From NCBI GenBank assembly GCA_002362385.1, contig DEUB01000068.1:36337-100336 (forward strand): a stretch of DNA of 64,000 bases. The letters are read 5' to 3'. This DNA comes from Lachnospiraceae bacterium UBA3273. GTDB lineage: Bacteria > Bacillota > Clostridia > Lachnospirales > Lachnospiraceae. Numbering within the stretch: position 1 is the first letter of the stretch; each line of letters opens with the position of its first letter. Both the position numbers and the translations under genes were made by a program. This document shows positions 16,681-26,056 of the stretch, in pieces. The notes beneath the pieces are model-generated. The model was not told where the DNA came from and did no database searches. It worked only from the letters and a program-made list of their open reading frames with translations.

Positions 16681-18434
16681 GAAAAAAGTTGCTCTTTATC
16701 AGCGTATTTCTGCTGGTCATGACGGCAGTTGTGCTGTTTTCCCAGGACAGGGAGCCTTCCGCTCTGGTGGCGGGAGAGGAAAAGATCGAAAGCATAAAAG
16801 CCAAAACAAAGCCTTTGGAGGAGGAGTTTGTGCTTTTTTTCGACGGAGAAGCCCTGCCCTATAACGAAGGGGAGCATACCTTTTATCTGCCGGTGGATAT
16901 GACGGACCCGGAATGGGAAGCAGGCAGATTTGCGGGCAGTTTTTTTAAAGAGAATGAGAAAGAGCGGACCGTGGGAGAGGGCAGGGAAGCGGACCTGCTT
17001 TTTGCAAAAAGCTATAAAAAGACAAATAAACAGACCGCGATTGCCACGGGCAGCCGTTTTTCCTTTCTGGCGCTTACCAAAGCGGGCTACGGGGAATACA
17101 ACCTGGTATTTACGGGACTTCCCATGGTAACCTTTACGGGAACGGAATATACCGCCGACGACGGCAGCCAGATGTATCGCCTTAAGGTTTATGATACGGA
17201 CCACGGGGAAAACTGGGTAACGGAATGCTATACCCAGACGAGGCTTCGCGGGAATACCAGCTTAAGCTATGAAAAAAAGAGCTTGAGGCTGTATTTAAAA
17301 GATCTGAATGCTGACGGGACTTTTGAAAAGAACAATGAAAATCTTTTGGGACTCCGGGATGACGACGACTGGATCCTGAATGCCCTTTATGCGGATAGTA
17401 CAAGGATCAGGGACCAGCTCTGTATCGAGTTATGGAACGAAGTGGGGGCAAAAAACAATCCTTACGGGCAGAATTTCGGCACACAGTCCGCCATGGTGGA
17501 GGTTGTCATCGGGAACGGCTATCAGGGGATTTATGACCTGATGGTCCCCATAGACAGAAAACAGCTTGGAATGGATGCGGTTTCGGAGCAGCTGGCCGCA
17601 GGAGAGACTGTTATAGAGCGTTTATACAAAAGGAAATATACGGCCCAGTGGAATGCAGAGGACTTTACGGGAGAGCTTCCCGACGCAAACCAGCCCGATT
17701 ACAGGGGCGGGTTCTATTTAAAGGGAGATACCGTTTTACAGAATGAAGAGGAGTGGAAGCCCTTATACGACCTTGCGTCCTGCTTAGAGGCATCCGATGA
17801 GGTATTTGCGTCAGAAATTACAGAAATGGCGGATCAGCAGAACCTGATCGATAACTGGCTGTTCTACCAGGCCATTGCAGGATTTGACAATGAGAATAAA
17901 AACATGTATTATGTGGCGAGAAACAGAGGCGGCGGATATTACGGTTATTTTATCCCCTGGGATATGAATCTTTCCTTTGGAGCGGTCTATGCGGAGAACG
18001 TATATTACTGCGAGGAAAGCGCGGCGGTGCTAAATGAAATGATTTCCTGGCAGCCTGCCCAGAGGATGTTAGAGCTTAATGTGAACGATTCCCCCGCTTT
18101 GGCGGCGGATACATGGGCGGACTGGAGAAAGGGAGCCTTTTCTGATGAAGCTTTGTTAAACAGGATCGTTGATCTGGAACAGCAGATAAAAAATTCCGGC
18201 GCTTTTTTAAGAGAGTGCGCCAGATGGCCCGAAGGGAACCAGAATGAGGATTTCAGCTTTTTGTATGATTTTGCCCTTGCAAGGATGAGGGCAGTTGATG
18301 AATATGTGGCGGGATTGACAGACGGCGGAAATGGTGTGCCGGAAGCAAATACGGGCGATGGGACCGGAAGCAGTGAGACAGATGGCAGCGCAGCAGATAC
18401 GGTCACAGATGATGCACCGGTAAGAGACGACTGA
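16677..18434 (+). CDS. CotH-family kinase-like surface protein
   Basis: A 585-residue exported protein with an N-terminal signal or anchor helix (3-20) and a CotH domain at about 150-540. TRLRGNTSLSYEKKSLRL and IPWDMNLSFG are CotH signatures; the first carries the ATP-binding basic residues and the second the metal Asp. CotH proteins are atypical kinases, first known from spore coats. The last 40 residues are low-complexity and acidic. The gene overlaps the HAD phosphatase by four bases and is followed by VTC and DUF4956 genes, a recurrent trio whose joint role is unknown. The target may be extracellular. Confidence 0.88.
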   Translation: MRKKLLFISVFLLVMTAVVLFSQDREPSALVAGEEKIESIKAKTKPLEEEFVLFFDGEALPYNEGEHTFYLPVDMTDPEWEAGRFAGSFFKENEKERTVGEGREADLLFAKSYKKTNKQTAIATGSRFSFLALTKAGYGEYNLVFTGLPMVTFTGTEYTADDGSQMYRLKVYDTDHGENWVTECYTQTRLRGNTSLSYEKKSLRLYLKDLNADGTFEKNNENLLGLRDDDDWILNALYADSTRIRDQLCIELWNEVGAKNNPYGQNFGTQSAMVEVVIGNGYQGIYDLMVPIDRKQLGMDAVSEQLAAGETVIERLYKRKYTAQWNAEDFTGELPDANQPDYRGGFYLKGDTVLQNEEEWKPLYDLASCLEASDEVFASEITEMADQQNLIDNWLFYQAIAGFDNENKNMYYVARNRGGGYYGYFIPWDMNLSFGAVYAENVYYCEESAAVLNEMISWQPAQRMLELNVNDSPALAADTWADWRKGAFSDEALLNRIVDLEQQIKNSGAFLRECARWPEGNQNEDFSFLYDFALARMRAVDEYVAGLTDGGNGVPEANTGDGTGSSETDGSAADTVTDDAPVRDD

Positions 18435-18462
18435 CTTTTTGGGAAGGGCCGGAGGACAAGGA

Positions 18463-19173
18463 ATGGAGTTCAGGCATGAATACAAGTTTATCATATCGAT
18501 TTCCCAGTCTGTTATCTTAAAGGAACGGCTTACGGGACTGATGAAAAGGGATGTTAACAGCGGCGAAAAGGGCAGTTATGAGATCCGCAGCATTTATTTT
18601 GACGATGTGCATAATTCCTGCTTTAAGCAGAATGAGGCAGGCATCGACCCCAGGGCCAAATACCGCATCCGCAGCTATCGGCTTTCCGATGAAAGGATCG
18701 TGCTGGAAAAGAAGATAAAGCAGAACGGCATGACGAAGAAGCTGCAGCAGAAGCTGACAAGGGAGCAGTATGAGATCCTGAAAAGATGTGACGACAGGGG
18801 CGTATTAAAAAGGCCGGCGGATAAAGAATTGTTTTTCCACGATGAGCCTCCCCTTGTGAAAGAACTGCTTTCGTTAAAGCAGATGCGCCTGATGTGCCCT
18901 AAGGTCATCGTGGCATATGAAAGAACGCCGTTCGTTGAAGAAGCCGGGAACGTCAGAGTTACCTTCGACGACAATATTTCGTCATCTACAAAGTTTGAGG
19001 ACTTTTTCTCTCCCAGGCTTATGAAGCGTCCTATCATGCCTGTGGGACAGACATTGATGGAAGTAAAGTTCGATGAATTTTTACCGGAATATATAAAAGA
19101 AACACTGGAACTGGGGAAACTGTCCCAGACAGCTTTTTCCAAGTACTATTTGTGCAGGAGATACAGCCTATGA
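18463..19173 (+). CDS. VTC-domain protein (triphosphate tunnel fold)
   Basis: A 236-residue cytoplasmic protein of the bacterial VTC/polyphosphate-polymerase-like group. RHEYKF at the start, IRSIYFDD, KYRIRSYR and LEKKIKQNGMTKK give the lysine/arginine-lined beta barrel seen in yeast Vtc4. I chose the ATG at 18463, with GGAGG seven bases upstream, over the in-frame TTG at 18439. It overlaps the DUF4956 gene as ATGA. Polyphosphate synthesis is the family's best-known reaction, but this short bacterial type is uncharacterised, so the activity is inferred. Confidence 0.87.
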   Translation: MEFRHEYKFIISISQSVILKERLTGLMKRDVNSGEKGSYEIRSIYFDDVHNSCFKQNEAGIDPRAKYRIRSYRLSDERIVLEKKIKQNGMTKKLQQKLTREQYEILKRCDDRGVLKRPADKELFFHDEPPLVKELLSLKQMRLMCPKVIVAYERTPFVEEAGNVRVTFDDNISSSTKFEDFFSPRLMKRPIMPVGQTLMEVKFDEFLPEYIKETLELGKLSQTAFSKYYLCRRYSL

Positions 19174-19847
19174 ATACTTTTTCGGATATTTTCAAAAAAT
19201 CCTTTTTGGAAGGGTTTAACAGCGGGGACATAACCACGGGAAGAATACTGGTAACCCTTGGGGTCACGGCGGTGTTGGCGGCATATATCTTTATCGTGTA
19301 TTATACGGCAACAAAGAAAACCTTTTATAATAAAAGCTTTAATATATCCATGGCTCTGGTAGCGGTCATCACATCCGCCATTATTCTGGCCATGCAGTCC
19401 AATCTGGTCATTTCCCTGGGTATGGTGGGCGCCCTTTCCATCGTCCGTTTCAGAACGGCGATCAAGGATCCCATGGATCTGATGTTTTTGTTCTGGTCCA
19501 TCAGCACGGGCATCATCTGCGGGGCCAATATGTATGCCATTGCTCTTTTGTCCAGTCTGGTCATAACCATCGGATTGTTTTTATTGGAGCTGACCCCTGT
19601 GGGAAGAGCGGCCAGCCTTCTCATAGTCAGCATGGAAAAGCCGGAAAAGGAAGAAGAACTGTTAAATGCCGTGAAAGGCTTCAGCCGTGTCTGTCAGGTA
19701 AAATCCAGAAACCTGTCTGAGGGCGGCATGAATCTGATCGTGGAATGCAAGCCCGCTAAGGGGCAGGAGCTTTTGGTAAAGGTAAAAGAAATAGAGGGCG
19801 TGTTCGGCGTATCGCTGATGGCCCATGACGGGGAGGTAACGGTATGA
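19170..19847 (+). CDS. DUF4956 membrane protein
   Basis: A 225-residue protein with three or four membrane helices between about residues 25 and 145 and a soluble C-terminal domain. The conserved MVGALSIVRFRTAIKDP stretch is the family signature. DUF4956 proteins commonly accompany CotH and VTC genes. The ATG at 19170 overlaps the VTC stop, with CAGGAG nine bases before it; a GTG further up is less likely. The end overlaps the nucleotidyltransferase by four bases. It may form a channel or platform for the VTC product, but this is inference. Confidence 0.87.
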   Translation: MNTFSDIFKKSFLEGFNSGDITTGRILVTLGVTAVLAAYIFIVYYTATKKTFYNKSFNISMALVAVITSAIILAMQSNLVISLGMVGALSIVRFRTAIKDPMDLMFLFWSISTGIICGANMYAIALLSSLVITIGLFLLELTPVGRAASLLIVSMEKPEKEEELLNAVKGFSRVCQVKSRNLSEGGMNLIVECKPAKGQELLVKVKEIEGVFGVSLMAHDGEVTV

Positions 19848-20569
19848 CGATCGTGATCACAATGGCGGGCTTAGGCTCCAGATTTAAGAAGGCAGGCTAT
19901 ACAGTGCCCAAATATATGATAGAGGCCCATGGGAAAACTTTATTTGAGTGGTCCATGGAAAGCCTTGCCGGTTTTGAACTTTCAAAAAACACCTGTATTT
20001 TTATTGTGAGGAAGGAAGACGGAGCTGCAGGCTTTATTGAGGAGACCTGCAGGAAGCTGGGCATCTTAAAGGTAAAGGTAATTGAAATAGATTATCTGAC
20101 GGACGGACAGGCCACTACGGCCATGCTGGCGGCAGGGGAATGGGACAAAGAGGATTCCCTGATGATCTACAATATCGACACCTATGTGGAAGCGGGCCAG
20201 ATGAATGCCTCCCAGATCGCGGGAGACGGATTTATCCCCTGTTTCCATGCGGACGGAGACCACTGGAGTTTTGCAAAGCTTTCAGAAGACGGCAGGGTCG
20301 TGGAGGTAAGGGAGAAAACCCGGATTTCCGATAACTGTACCCTGGGGGCTTACTATTTTAAGACCTGCGGGCTCTATGAGCAATTATATAACGAGTATTA
20401 TTCTTCGGATGAGAAGCTGGAAAAGGGGGAAAAATATGTGGCGCCCCTTTATAATTACCTGATCACAAAGGGCGGGGACGTGCGCATTTCCATTGTTGAT
20501 TTCGATAAGGTCCATGTGCTGGGCACGCCGGAGGAACTGGATTATTTTAAGGAAAATTATAAGGCATGA
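19844..20569 (+). CDS. Sugar- or polyol-phosphate nucleotidyltransferase
   Basis: A 241-residue single-domain NTP-transferase. MAGLGSRFKKAGYTVPKYM at 6-24 is the nucleotide loop plus lysine, and YNIDTY near 109 is the metal-binding aspartate. No acyltransferase or hexapeptide tail is present, as in LicC-like CTP:phosphocholine enzymes or capsule enzymes. It probably activates the phosphorylated product of the APH-like kinase at 14855. GGGAGG and ATGA overlaps couple it to DUF4956 before and the membrane-GT2 fusion after. Confidence 0.82.
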   Translation: MTIVITMAGLGSRFKKAGYTVPKYMIEAHGKTLFEWSMESLAGFELSKNTCIFIVRKEDGAAGFIEETCRKLGILKVKVIEIDYLTDGQATTAMLAAGEWDKEDSLMIYNIDTYVEAGQMNASQIAGDGFIPCFHADGDHWSFAKLSEDGRVVEVREKTRISDNCTLGAYYFKTCGLYEQLYNEYYSSDEKLEKGEKYVAPLYNYLITKGGDVRISIVDFDKVHVLGTPEELDYFKENYKA

Positions 20570-23427
20570 GACAAAATAAGGTGTTTGGGAAACTGAATAG
20601 GAAATTTGTCTGGATCGCCCTGGTTCACTGGGTCCTGACTTTTTTTACAGACCATTCTATTTTTGAATATGTGGTGTGGGATCTTTCCGACGTGACGCAG
20701 ACGGTTAAAACAGCAATGACCTATGGGGCCAAAGCTGTTTTTCTGCTTATTCTGATCGGGATCTACCAGGGACTTTACTTCTTTTTTGCGAAGGCAGATA
20801 AGAGGCTTGTAAAGTATACCCTGATCTATTTTGCCATCAATATGCTTCTTTTGCTTCTGGTCTGGCCGGGAATCTGGCGTATGGATGAATTCGGCATCCT
20901 AAACAGCGCCGTTAAGCTTCTGCCCGTATTCTGGCAGAATTACCTGACCAGCCTTTTTTATGTTTTTTCAATGATGTTACTTCCGGTTCCGTCAGGAGTG
21001 ATCGTCGTGCAGTGCGCGCTGGTCTCCCTGATCGTCGGATATATTGTGCGGTTTTTTGTGGAAACCTTCGGAAAGAGCGGCCTTCTTGCCTTTCTGCCCT
21101 GTCTGTTTTTCCCGGTCCTGGATTCCAACCTTTATCCCATGAGAATGAGCTTATACGGCTTTTTGGAGCTGCTTTTACTCGTGCTTCTTTTTGAAAAGCT
21201 GCAAAGTCAGAAAATAACGGCTGGCAGAGACATAACAGGATCATGGCTGTTTATCTGCATTCTGGGAGCCTTCGTTACGGTATGGCGGACGGAAGCGGTT
21301 TATTATTTTCTGCTGTTTCCGTTACTTTTAGCTATTTTATTCATAAAAAATATGGGCAGAAAAGCTTTCGTCAGGCTGATCTGTACTTATCTGGCATGTT
21401 CTCTGTGCCTGTATATTCCCCAGACCGTGGGGGATAAGCTTACCAGCGGCAACCAGTATGACCTGACCAGCGTGGTGCTGCCCCTCGTCCCCCTTGTGGA
21501 GGCAGCTTACGGGCGGGAGGACTGCGCAGAGCAGCTAAACGCTATTGACAGGGTCGTCGACGTGGAAATTGCGGTAGAAGGAGCCGGGGAAAATAAAAGC
21601 GGCATCAGCCTGTTCTGGAGCCGGCCTGATTTTCAAAGAAAATATACGGATGAACAATATAAAGAGTTTAAAAAGGCCTATTACGGGCTGATCCTGAAAT
21701 TTCCCGCGGTTTTTTTGGCGGAGCGGTGGGACTGCTTTGTCCATTCCGTGGATCTTTTACAAAATACCACGGAAATTTTCACGGCGGAGGGAGTGGTCAA
21801 TTATGAGACCTTCCGGAAGTATCCTGGAACGGCCCCCGTCAGCGGGAACATAAGAAATGCCGTTATTAAAGGACTTGAGTGGCGGAGCATGGGAGATTAT
21901 CAGGTAAAAAAAGCGGGTTACTCTCTTGTTTACGGACATATCGTGCCGGTCTGCATCCTTTTGCTCGTGTGGGGGGCGTGCCTCGTGAGAAAAAGATGGC
22001 GGGAATTTTTCCTGCTATCCCTTCCTCTGGTAAAACTGCCTCTGATCTTTTTAACTGCGCCTTCCAGATTGTTTATGTATTACTATTCCCTGTATCTGGC
22101 GGGATATTTTCTACTGGCGTATCTGCTTCTTGAAATCTTTAAAAGATTTCAGGGCCCGATAAAGAAGACCATTGCCTATGGAAAGAGGAACGGAATAAAG
22201 GCGGCCTTTTATGCGGCTTTGGAGCGGATGGATAAAGGACATCAGGATGAAATGTCACGCATTGTGGCGGCGTATCAGGGCTGTAAGGAGTGGAGCGCCG
22301 CACGTAAGGATGAGGAGCTTTCGGAGGAAATGAAGGCCCAGGGGGCGCATCATTTTCCCTATGAACCCTTAATCAGCATCGTGGTGCCTGCTTATGAGAC
22401 GGATAAAACCTTTTTAAAAGAATTAATAACAAGTGTAATGGAACAGACCTACCGCAACTGGGAGTTGATCATCGCAGACGCGGGAAAGACCGACGGAGTA
22501 AGGGAGACGATCCGGGAAATGTCCGGAGCGGGAACGGAAGCCGTCAGGTACAAAAAGCTAAAGGAAAATAAGGGGATTTCCGAAAACACCAATGCAGCTA
22601 TAGAGGAGGCAGAGGGAGATTATATCGCCCTGTTGGATCATGACGATGTATTGACTAAGGACGCCCTGTATTCCATGGCAGCCTGCTTAAATGAACATGG
22701 CGGAAAGGAAAAGGCTCTGGCGGTTTATTCCGATGAGGATAAATGCGACGGCAGCGGAGAGAAGTTTTATGAGCCCCATTTTAAGCCGGATTTTAATCTG
22801 GACCTTCTATTGTCCAATAATTATATTTGCCATTTTCTGATGGTAAAGGCTTCTGTTTTGAAGCAGCTAAAGCTTCGGAGGGAGTTTGACGGCGCCCAGG
22901 ACTACGACCTTGTGCTGCGCCTTTCCTTAAGGGCGGATTCCACAGGGGAAGATATTTTACATGTGCCCAGGGTACTTTACCACTGGCGCTGCCATGAAGG
23001 CTCCACGGCGGGCAACACGGAGAGCAAACGCTATGCCTATGATGCGGGCCGGAGGGCTTTGGAGGCCTATTACAGGGAAAAGGGAATAGAAGGAGTCAGG
23101 GTAGAGGACGGCGCCCATCTGGGATTTTACCATACCCTTTACAGTCCGGATATTTTTGCGGCCAGGCCCGATGTGGCGGCGGTATGCGGCAGGGTGATCG
23201 AAAAGGGCGTGGTCACAGGCGGCCCTAAGCTTGATTCCCGTTTCCTGTTTAACGGATTAAAACAAAACAGCGGCGGCTATATGCACAGGGCGGATATACG
23301 GCTTGATGCGGACGAAGCCGATGAAAGGGCTTTAAAGCTGCGCCCCGGTCTTGGCTGTACCCTGGAGGAGGCCCTGAAACAGGGGATGAAACTGGTGTAT
23401 GAGCCTGATTTTATAAAAATTTTGTGA
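20566..23427 (+). CDS. Fusion of multi-pass membrane domain and GT2 glycosyltransferase
   Basis: A 953-residue protein. Residues 1-525 carry about 12 membrane helices with PGIWRMDEFGI in a loop, resembling the large GT-C-like DUF6020 membrane proteins. A soluble linker follows. Residues about 600-950 are a GT2 domain with IVVPAYET, IADAGKTD and LLDHDDVLTKDA, and share FKPDF...SNNYICHF with the enzyme at 8814. The last part is truncated compared with double GT2 enzymes. One chain may thus join a lipid-linked transfer step to sugar addition. The ATG overlaps the nucleotidyltransferase stop. No in-frame split was seen, so the fusion looks real. Confidence 0.85.
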   Translation: MRQNKVFGKLNRKFVWIALVHWVLTFFTDHSIFEYVVWDLSDVTQTVKTAMTYGAKAVFLLILIGIYQGLYFFFAKADKRLVKYTLIYFAINMLLLLLVWPGIWRMDEFGILNSAVKLLPVFWQNYLTSLFYVFSMMLLPVPSGVIVVQCALVSLIVGYIVRFFVETFGKSGLLAFLPCLFFPVLDSNLYPMRMSLYGFLELLLLVLLFEKLQSQKITAGRDITGSWLFICILGAFVTVWRTEAVYYFLLFPLLLAILFIKNMGRKAFVRLICTYLACSLCLYIPQTVGDKLTSGNQYDLTSVVLPLVPLVEAAYGREDCAEQLNAIDRVVDVEIAVEGAGENKSGISLFWSRPDFQRKYTDEQYKEFKKAYYGLILKFPAVFLAERWDCFVHSVDLLQNTTEIFTAEGVVNYETFRKYPGTAPVSGNIRNAVIKGLEWRSMGDYQVKKAGYSLVYGHIVPVCILLLVWGACLVRKRWREFFLLSLPLVKLPLIFLTAPSRLFMYYYSLYLAGYFLLAYLLLEIFKRFQGPIKKTIAYGKRNGIKAAFYAALERMDKGHQDEMSRIVAAYQGCKEWSAARKDEELSEEMKAQGAHHFPYEPLISIVVPAYETDKTFLKELITSVMEQTYRNWELIIADAGKTDGVRETIREMSGAGTEAVRYKKLKENKGISENTNAAIEEAEGDYIALLDHDDVLTKDALYSMAACLNEHGGKEKALAVYSDEDKCDGSGEKFYEPHFKPDFNLDLLLSNNYICHFLMVKASVLKQLKLRREFDGAQDYDLVLRLSLRADSTGEDILHVPRVLYHWRCHEGSTAGNTESKRYAYDAGRRALEAYYREKGIEGVRVEDGAHLGFYHTLYSPDIFAARPDVAAVCGRVIEKGVVTGGPKLDSRFLFNGLKQNSGGYMHRADIRLDADEADERALKLRPGLGCTLEEALKQGMKLVYEPDFIKIL

Positions 23428-23497
23428 AAAATCTATGATGAATTTGTCAAAAAACGCCATTGCGCTGCGAATTATATTATAATAGGAGAAAACCGTG

Positions 23498-24472
23498 ATG
23501 AAGACAACGGTGGTCATACCCAATTATAACGGGATAAAATATTTGGAAAACTGTATCGAAAGCCTTTTGCCGGCAAAGGAAAAAGGGGATTTCCACATTC
23601 TGGTGGTGGATAACGGATCTGCGGACGGCAGCCTTGATACAGCCAGGGAATATGAGGAAAAAGGAATTTTAGAGCTCGCAGCTTTTCCTGAAAATACCGG
23701 CTTTTGCAGGGCCGTGAACGAAGGGATCAGACGCTGTAAGACCAAATATGTCCTGCTTTTGAACAACGACACGGAAGTGACGGAGGGTTTTGTGAAAGCC
23801 TTAGAGGATTTTATGGATGCACATCCCAAAGCTTTTTCCGTTTCTTCCAAAATGCTTTCCTTAAAAGAGAAGGAGATCATCGACGACTGCGGGGATCTGT
23901 ATTGTGCCCTGGGATGGGCCTTCGGCCTTGGAAAGGGCAGAAGCGCTTCCCTCTATGAAAAGGACGGGCCGGTATTTGCAGCCTGTGGCGGGGCTTCTTT
24001 ATACCGGAAGATAATTTTTGAAAAGATCGGGCTTTTTGATGAAAATCATTTTGCTTATCTGGAAGATATTGATATAGGATACCGCGCCCTTATATACGGA
24101 TACCGCAATTACTATTGTCACAGCGCGGTAGTATACCATGCCGGAAGCGGATTTTCGGGTTCCAGATATAACAAGTTTAAAATAGATTTATCTGCAAAAA
24201 ATAGTATATACCTGGTTTATAAAAATATGCCGCTTTTGCAGCAGCTTTTGAATCTGCCCTTTCTTCTTGCAGGTTTTTTGATCAAATGGCTGTTTTTCCT
24301 GAAAAAGGGTTTCGGAACGGTCTATGTGAAGGGGCTTGCAAAGGGCTTTTCCCTGTGTTTTTCTCGAAAAGGAAGGGAAAAGAAAGTGCCTTTTCTTGGA
24401 AAAAACCTCTCAAATTATGTATTTATTCAGATACAATTGTGGTGGAACATGATACGCAGGATAACGGGCTGA
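23498..24472 (+). CDS. GT2 glycosyltransferase, rhamnosyltransferase-like
   Basis: A 324-residue WbbL-like enzyme. TTVVIPNYNG at the start, VVDNGSADGS, PENTGFC and LNNDTEV give the GT-A fold and metal site, and ACGGASLYR with YLEDIDIGYRA are typical of rhamnosyltransferases. Two hydrophobic stretches near 255-275 suggest membrane attachment. The ATG at 23498 has AGGAG about nine bases upstream; the GTG just before it is also possible. It follows the fusion gene after 70 bases. Confidence 0.88.
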   Translation: MKTTVVIPNYNGIKYLENCIESLLPAKEKGDFHILVVDNGSADGSLDTAREYEEKGILELAAFPENTGFCRAVNEGIRRCKTKYVLLLNNDTEVTEGFVKALEDFMDAHPKAFSVSSKMLSLKEKEIIDDCGDLYCALGWAFGLGKGRSASLYEKDGPVFAACGGASLYRKIIFEKIGLFDENHFAYLEDIDIGYRALIYGYRNYYCHSAVVYHAGSGFSGSRYNKFKIDLSAKNSIYLVYKNMPLLQQLLNLPFLLAGFLIKWLFFLKKGFGTVYVKGLAKGFSLCFSRKGREKKVPFLGKNLSNYVFIQIQLWWNMIRRITG

Positions 24473-24559
24473 TATGGATAAAAGGGGCTTTTTTGCCAGG
24501 TTTTCCGAGAAATATTACAGAAATGTTAAGAAATGATTAAGGATTATGACCTAAAAAGG

Positions 24560-24588
24560 TTGCCCTTTTTGGAGAAATAAGGTAAAAT
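24560..24588 (+). promoter_or_regulatory. Sigma-A type promoter before the priming transferase
   Basis: TTGCCC at 24560-24565 and TAAAAT at 24583-24588 with a 17-bp spacer, in the 148-bp gap after the preceding GT2 gene. It would start a second transcript with the priming transferase and LCP genes. Confidence 0.65.
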
Positions 24589-24620
24589 ATCGGTTGTAGT
24601 ATGAAAAAAGGTGATTCCCG

Positions 24621-26033
24621 TTGATCAAAGATAATCAAAAATATTTCAACAGGCTTCATGTAGTTCTGGATGCTCTGGTTGTTGCAGCCGCCTATGCACT
24701 GGCGTGGCTTTTTAGATTTGAAAGCGGCCTCTGGAAGGAAGAGGACGAGTTTATAGGTATTTTGGGCGCCCGCACCTATTTTATGGCGCTTGTGTTCATT
24801 ATACCGGGCTATTTGGTCTTAAACCATTTGTTCAATCTGTACACATCCAAACGCTATTCCAGCGCCAGAAGGGATATTGTGAATGTCATAAAGGCCAACA
24901 TGGTAGGTCTGGTACTGTTTCTGGGCGTTTTGTATGTCATTGACCAGAAGGACTTTTCCAGGGGAATGATCTTCATTTTCAGCGGGCTGAACATTCTGGG
25001 GCAGAGCGGCACCAGGATCTGTATCAGGAAGCTTTTGCGTTCCTTCAGGCGGAAGGGGTATAATATCAAGTACGTTCTGCTGGTAGGTTATTCCAAGGCG
25101 GCGGAGCAGTATATTGACAGGATCATGCAGAATCCCCAGTGGGGCTATATCGTCAGGGGTATTTTGGACGACCATATTCCAAGAGGTACTTTGTACCGGG
25201 GCATTAAGGTTCTTGGAACCATTGGCAATCTGGAGATCATCCTTCCCGAAAATAAGCTGGATGAAATTGCGATTACCCTCTCCTTAAAGGATTATGACAG
25301 TCTGGAAAGGATCGTAGGGTTATGCGAAAAATCCGGCGTGCATACAAAGTTTATTCCTGACTACAATAGTGTTATACCGAGCAAGCCCTATACGGAGGAT
25401 CTGAACGGGCTGCCCGTTATCAATATCCGTCATGTTCCCCTTACCAATACCTTAAACAGTATGGCAAAACGGGTCGTGGATATTGTGGGAAGCGTTTTTG
25501 CCATGATCTTGTTTTCTCCGGTTTTTCTTATTGCGGCTGTGGCGGTAAGGAGTACCAGCAGGGGACCGGTAATCTTCAAACAGGAAAGAGTGGGACTGCA
25601 CAATAAACCCTTCCAAATGTATAAGTTCCGTACCATGGAGGTCCAGAAGCCGTCTAAGGAAAAGAGGAGCTGGACGGTAAAGGATGACCCCAGGGTAACA
25701 AATGTAGGGAAGTTTTTAAGAAGGACAAGCATTGATGAGCTTCCACAGTTTTTCAATGTGTTTAAAGGGGACATGAGCCTTGTGGGGCCCAGACCCGAAA
25801 GACCCTTCTTTGTGGAAAAATTCAAAGAAGAGATTCCCAGATACATGATCAAGCACCAGGTAAGGCCGGGGATAACGGGCTGGGCGCAGGTCAACGGATA
25901 CAGAGGGGACACCTCTATCAGAAAGCGTATCGATTGTGATCTGTACTATATAGAAAACTGGACCATGGCATTGGATTTTAAAATCCTGTTCCTGACCGTT
26001 TTCAAGGGATTTGTTAATAAGAATGCGTATTAA
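24621..26033 (+). CDS. Undecaprenyl-phosphate sugar phosphotransferase (priming enzyme)
   Basis: A 470-residue WbaP/CpsE-type enzyme that starts a glycan by moving sugar-1-phosphate to undecaprenyl phosphate. It has four or five N-terminal helices (about 15-120), a Rossmann-like middle (about 140-260), then a re-entrant helix and catalytic domain with FKQERVG, MYKFRTM, TSIDELPQFFNVF, VGPRPE and VRPGITGWAQVNG, all classic. The TTG start is chosen because AAGGTGA lies seven bases before it and no ATG occurs early in the frame. It has its own promoter. The donor is unknown; glucose, galactose or a GlmS-derived amino sugar are candidates. Confidence 0.95.
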   Translation: MIKDNQKYFNRLHVVLDALVVAAAYALAWLFRFESGLWKEEDEFIGILGARTYFMALVFIIPGYLVLNHLFNLYTSKRYSSARRDIVNVIKANMVGLVLFLGVLYVIDQKDFSRGMIFIFSGLNILGQSGTRICIRKLLRSFRRKGYNIKYVLLVGYSKAAEQYIDRIMQNPQWGYIVRGILDDHIPRGTLYRGIKVLGTIGNLEIILPENKLDEIAITLSLKDYDSLERIVGLCEKSGVHTKFIPDYNSVIPSKPYTEDLNGLPVINIRHVPLTNTLNSMAKRVVDIVGSVFAMILFSPVFLIAAVAVRSTSRGPVIFKQERVGLHNKPFQMYKFRTMEVQKPSKEKRSWTVKDDPRVTNVGKFLRRTSIDELPQFFNVFKGDMSLVGPRPERPFFVEKFKEEIPRYMIKHQVRPGITGWAQVNGYRGDTSIRKRIDCDLYYIENWTMALDFKILFLTVFKGFVNKNAY

Positions 26034-26056
26034 GAAAGGATTAAAGAGTAAAAACT

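Noticed and set aside
16584..17204. 206-residue minus-strand open frame
   Set aside because: It lies wholly opposite the HAD and CotH genes, has no ribosome site and is rich in basic, low-information residues, as expected of an antisense shadow.
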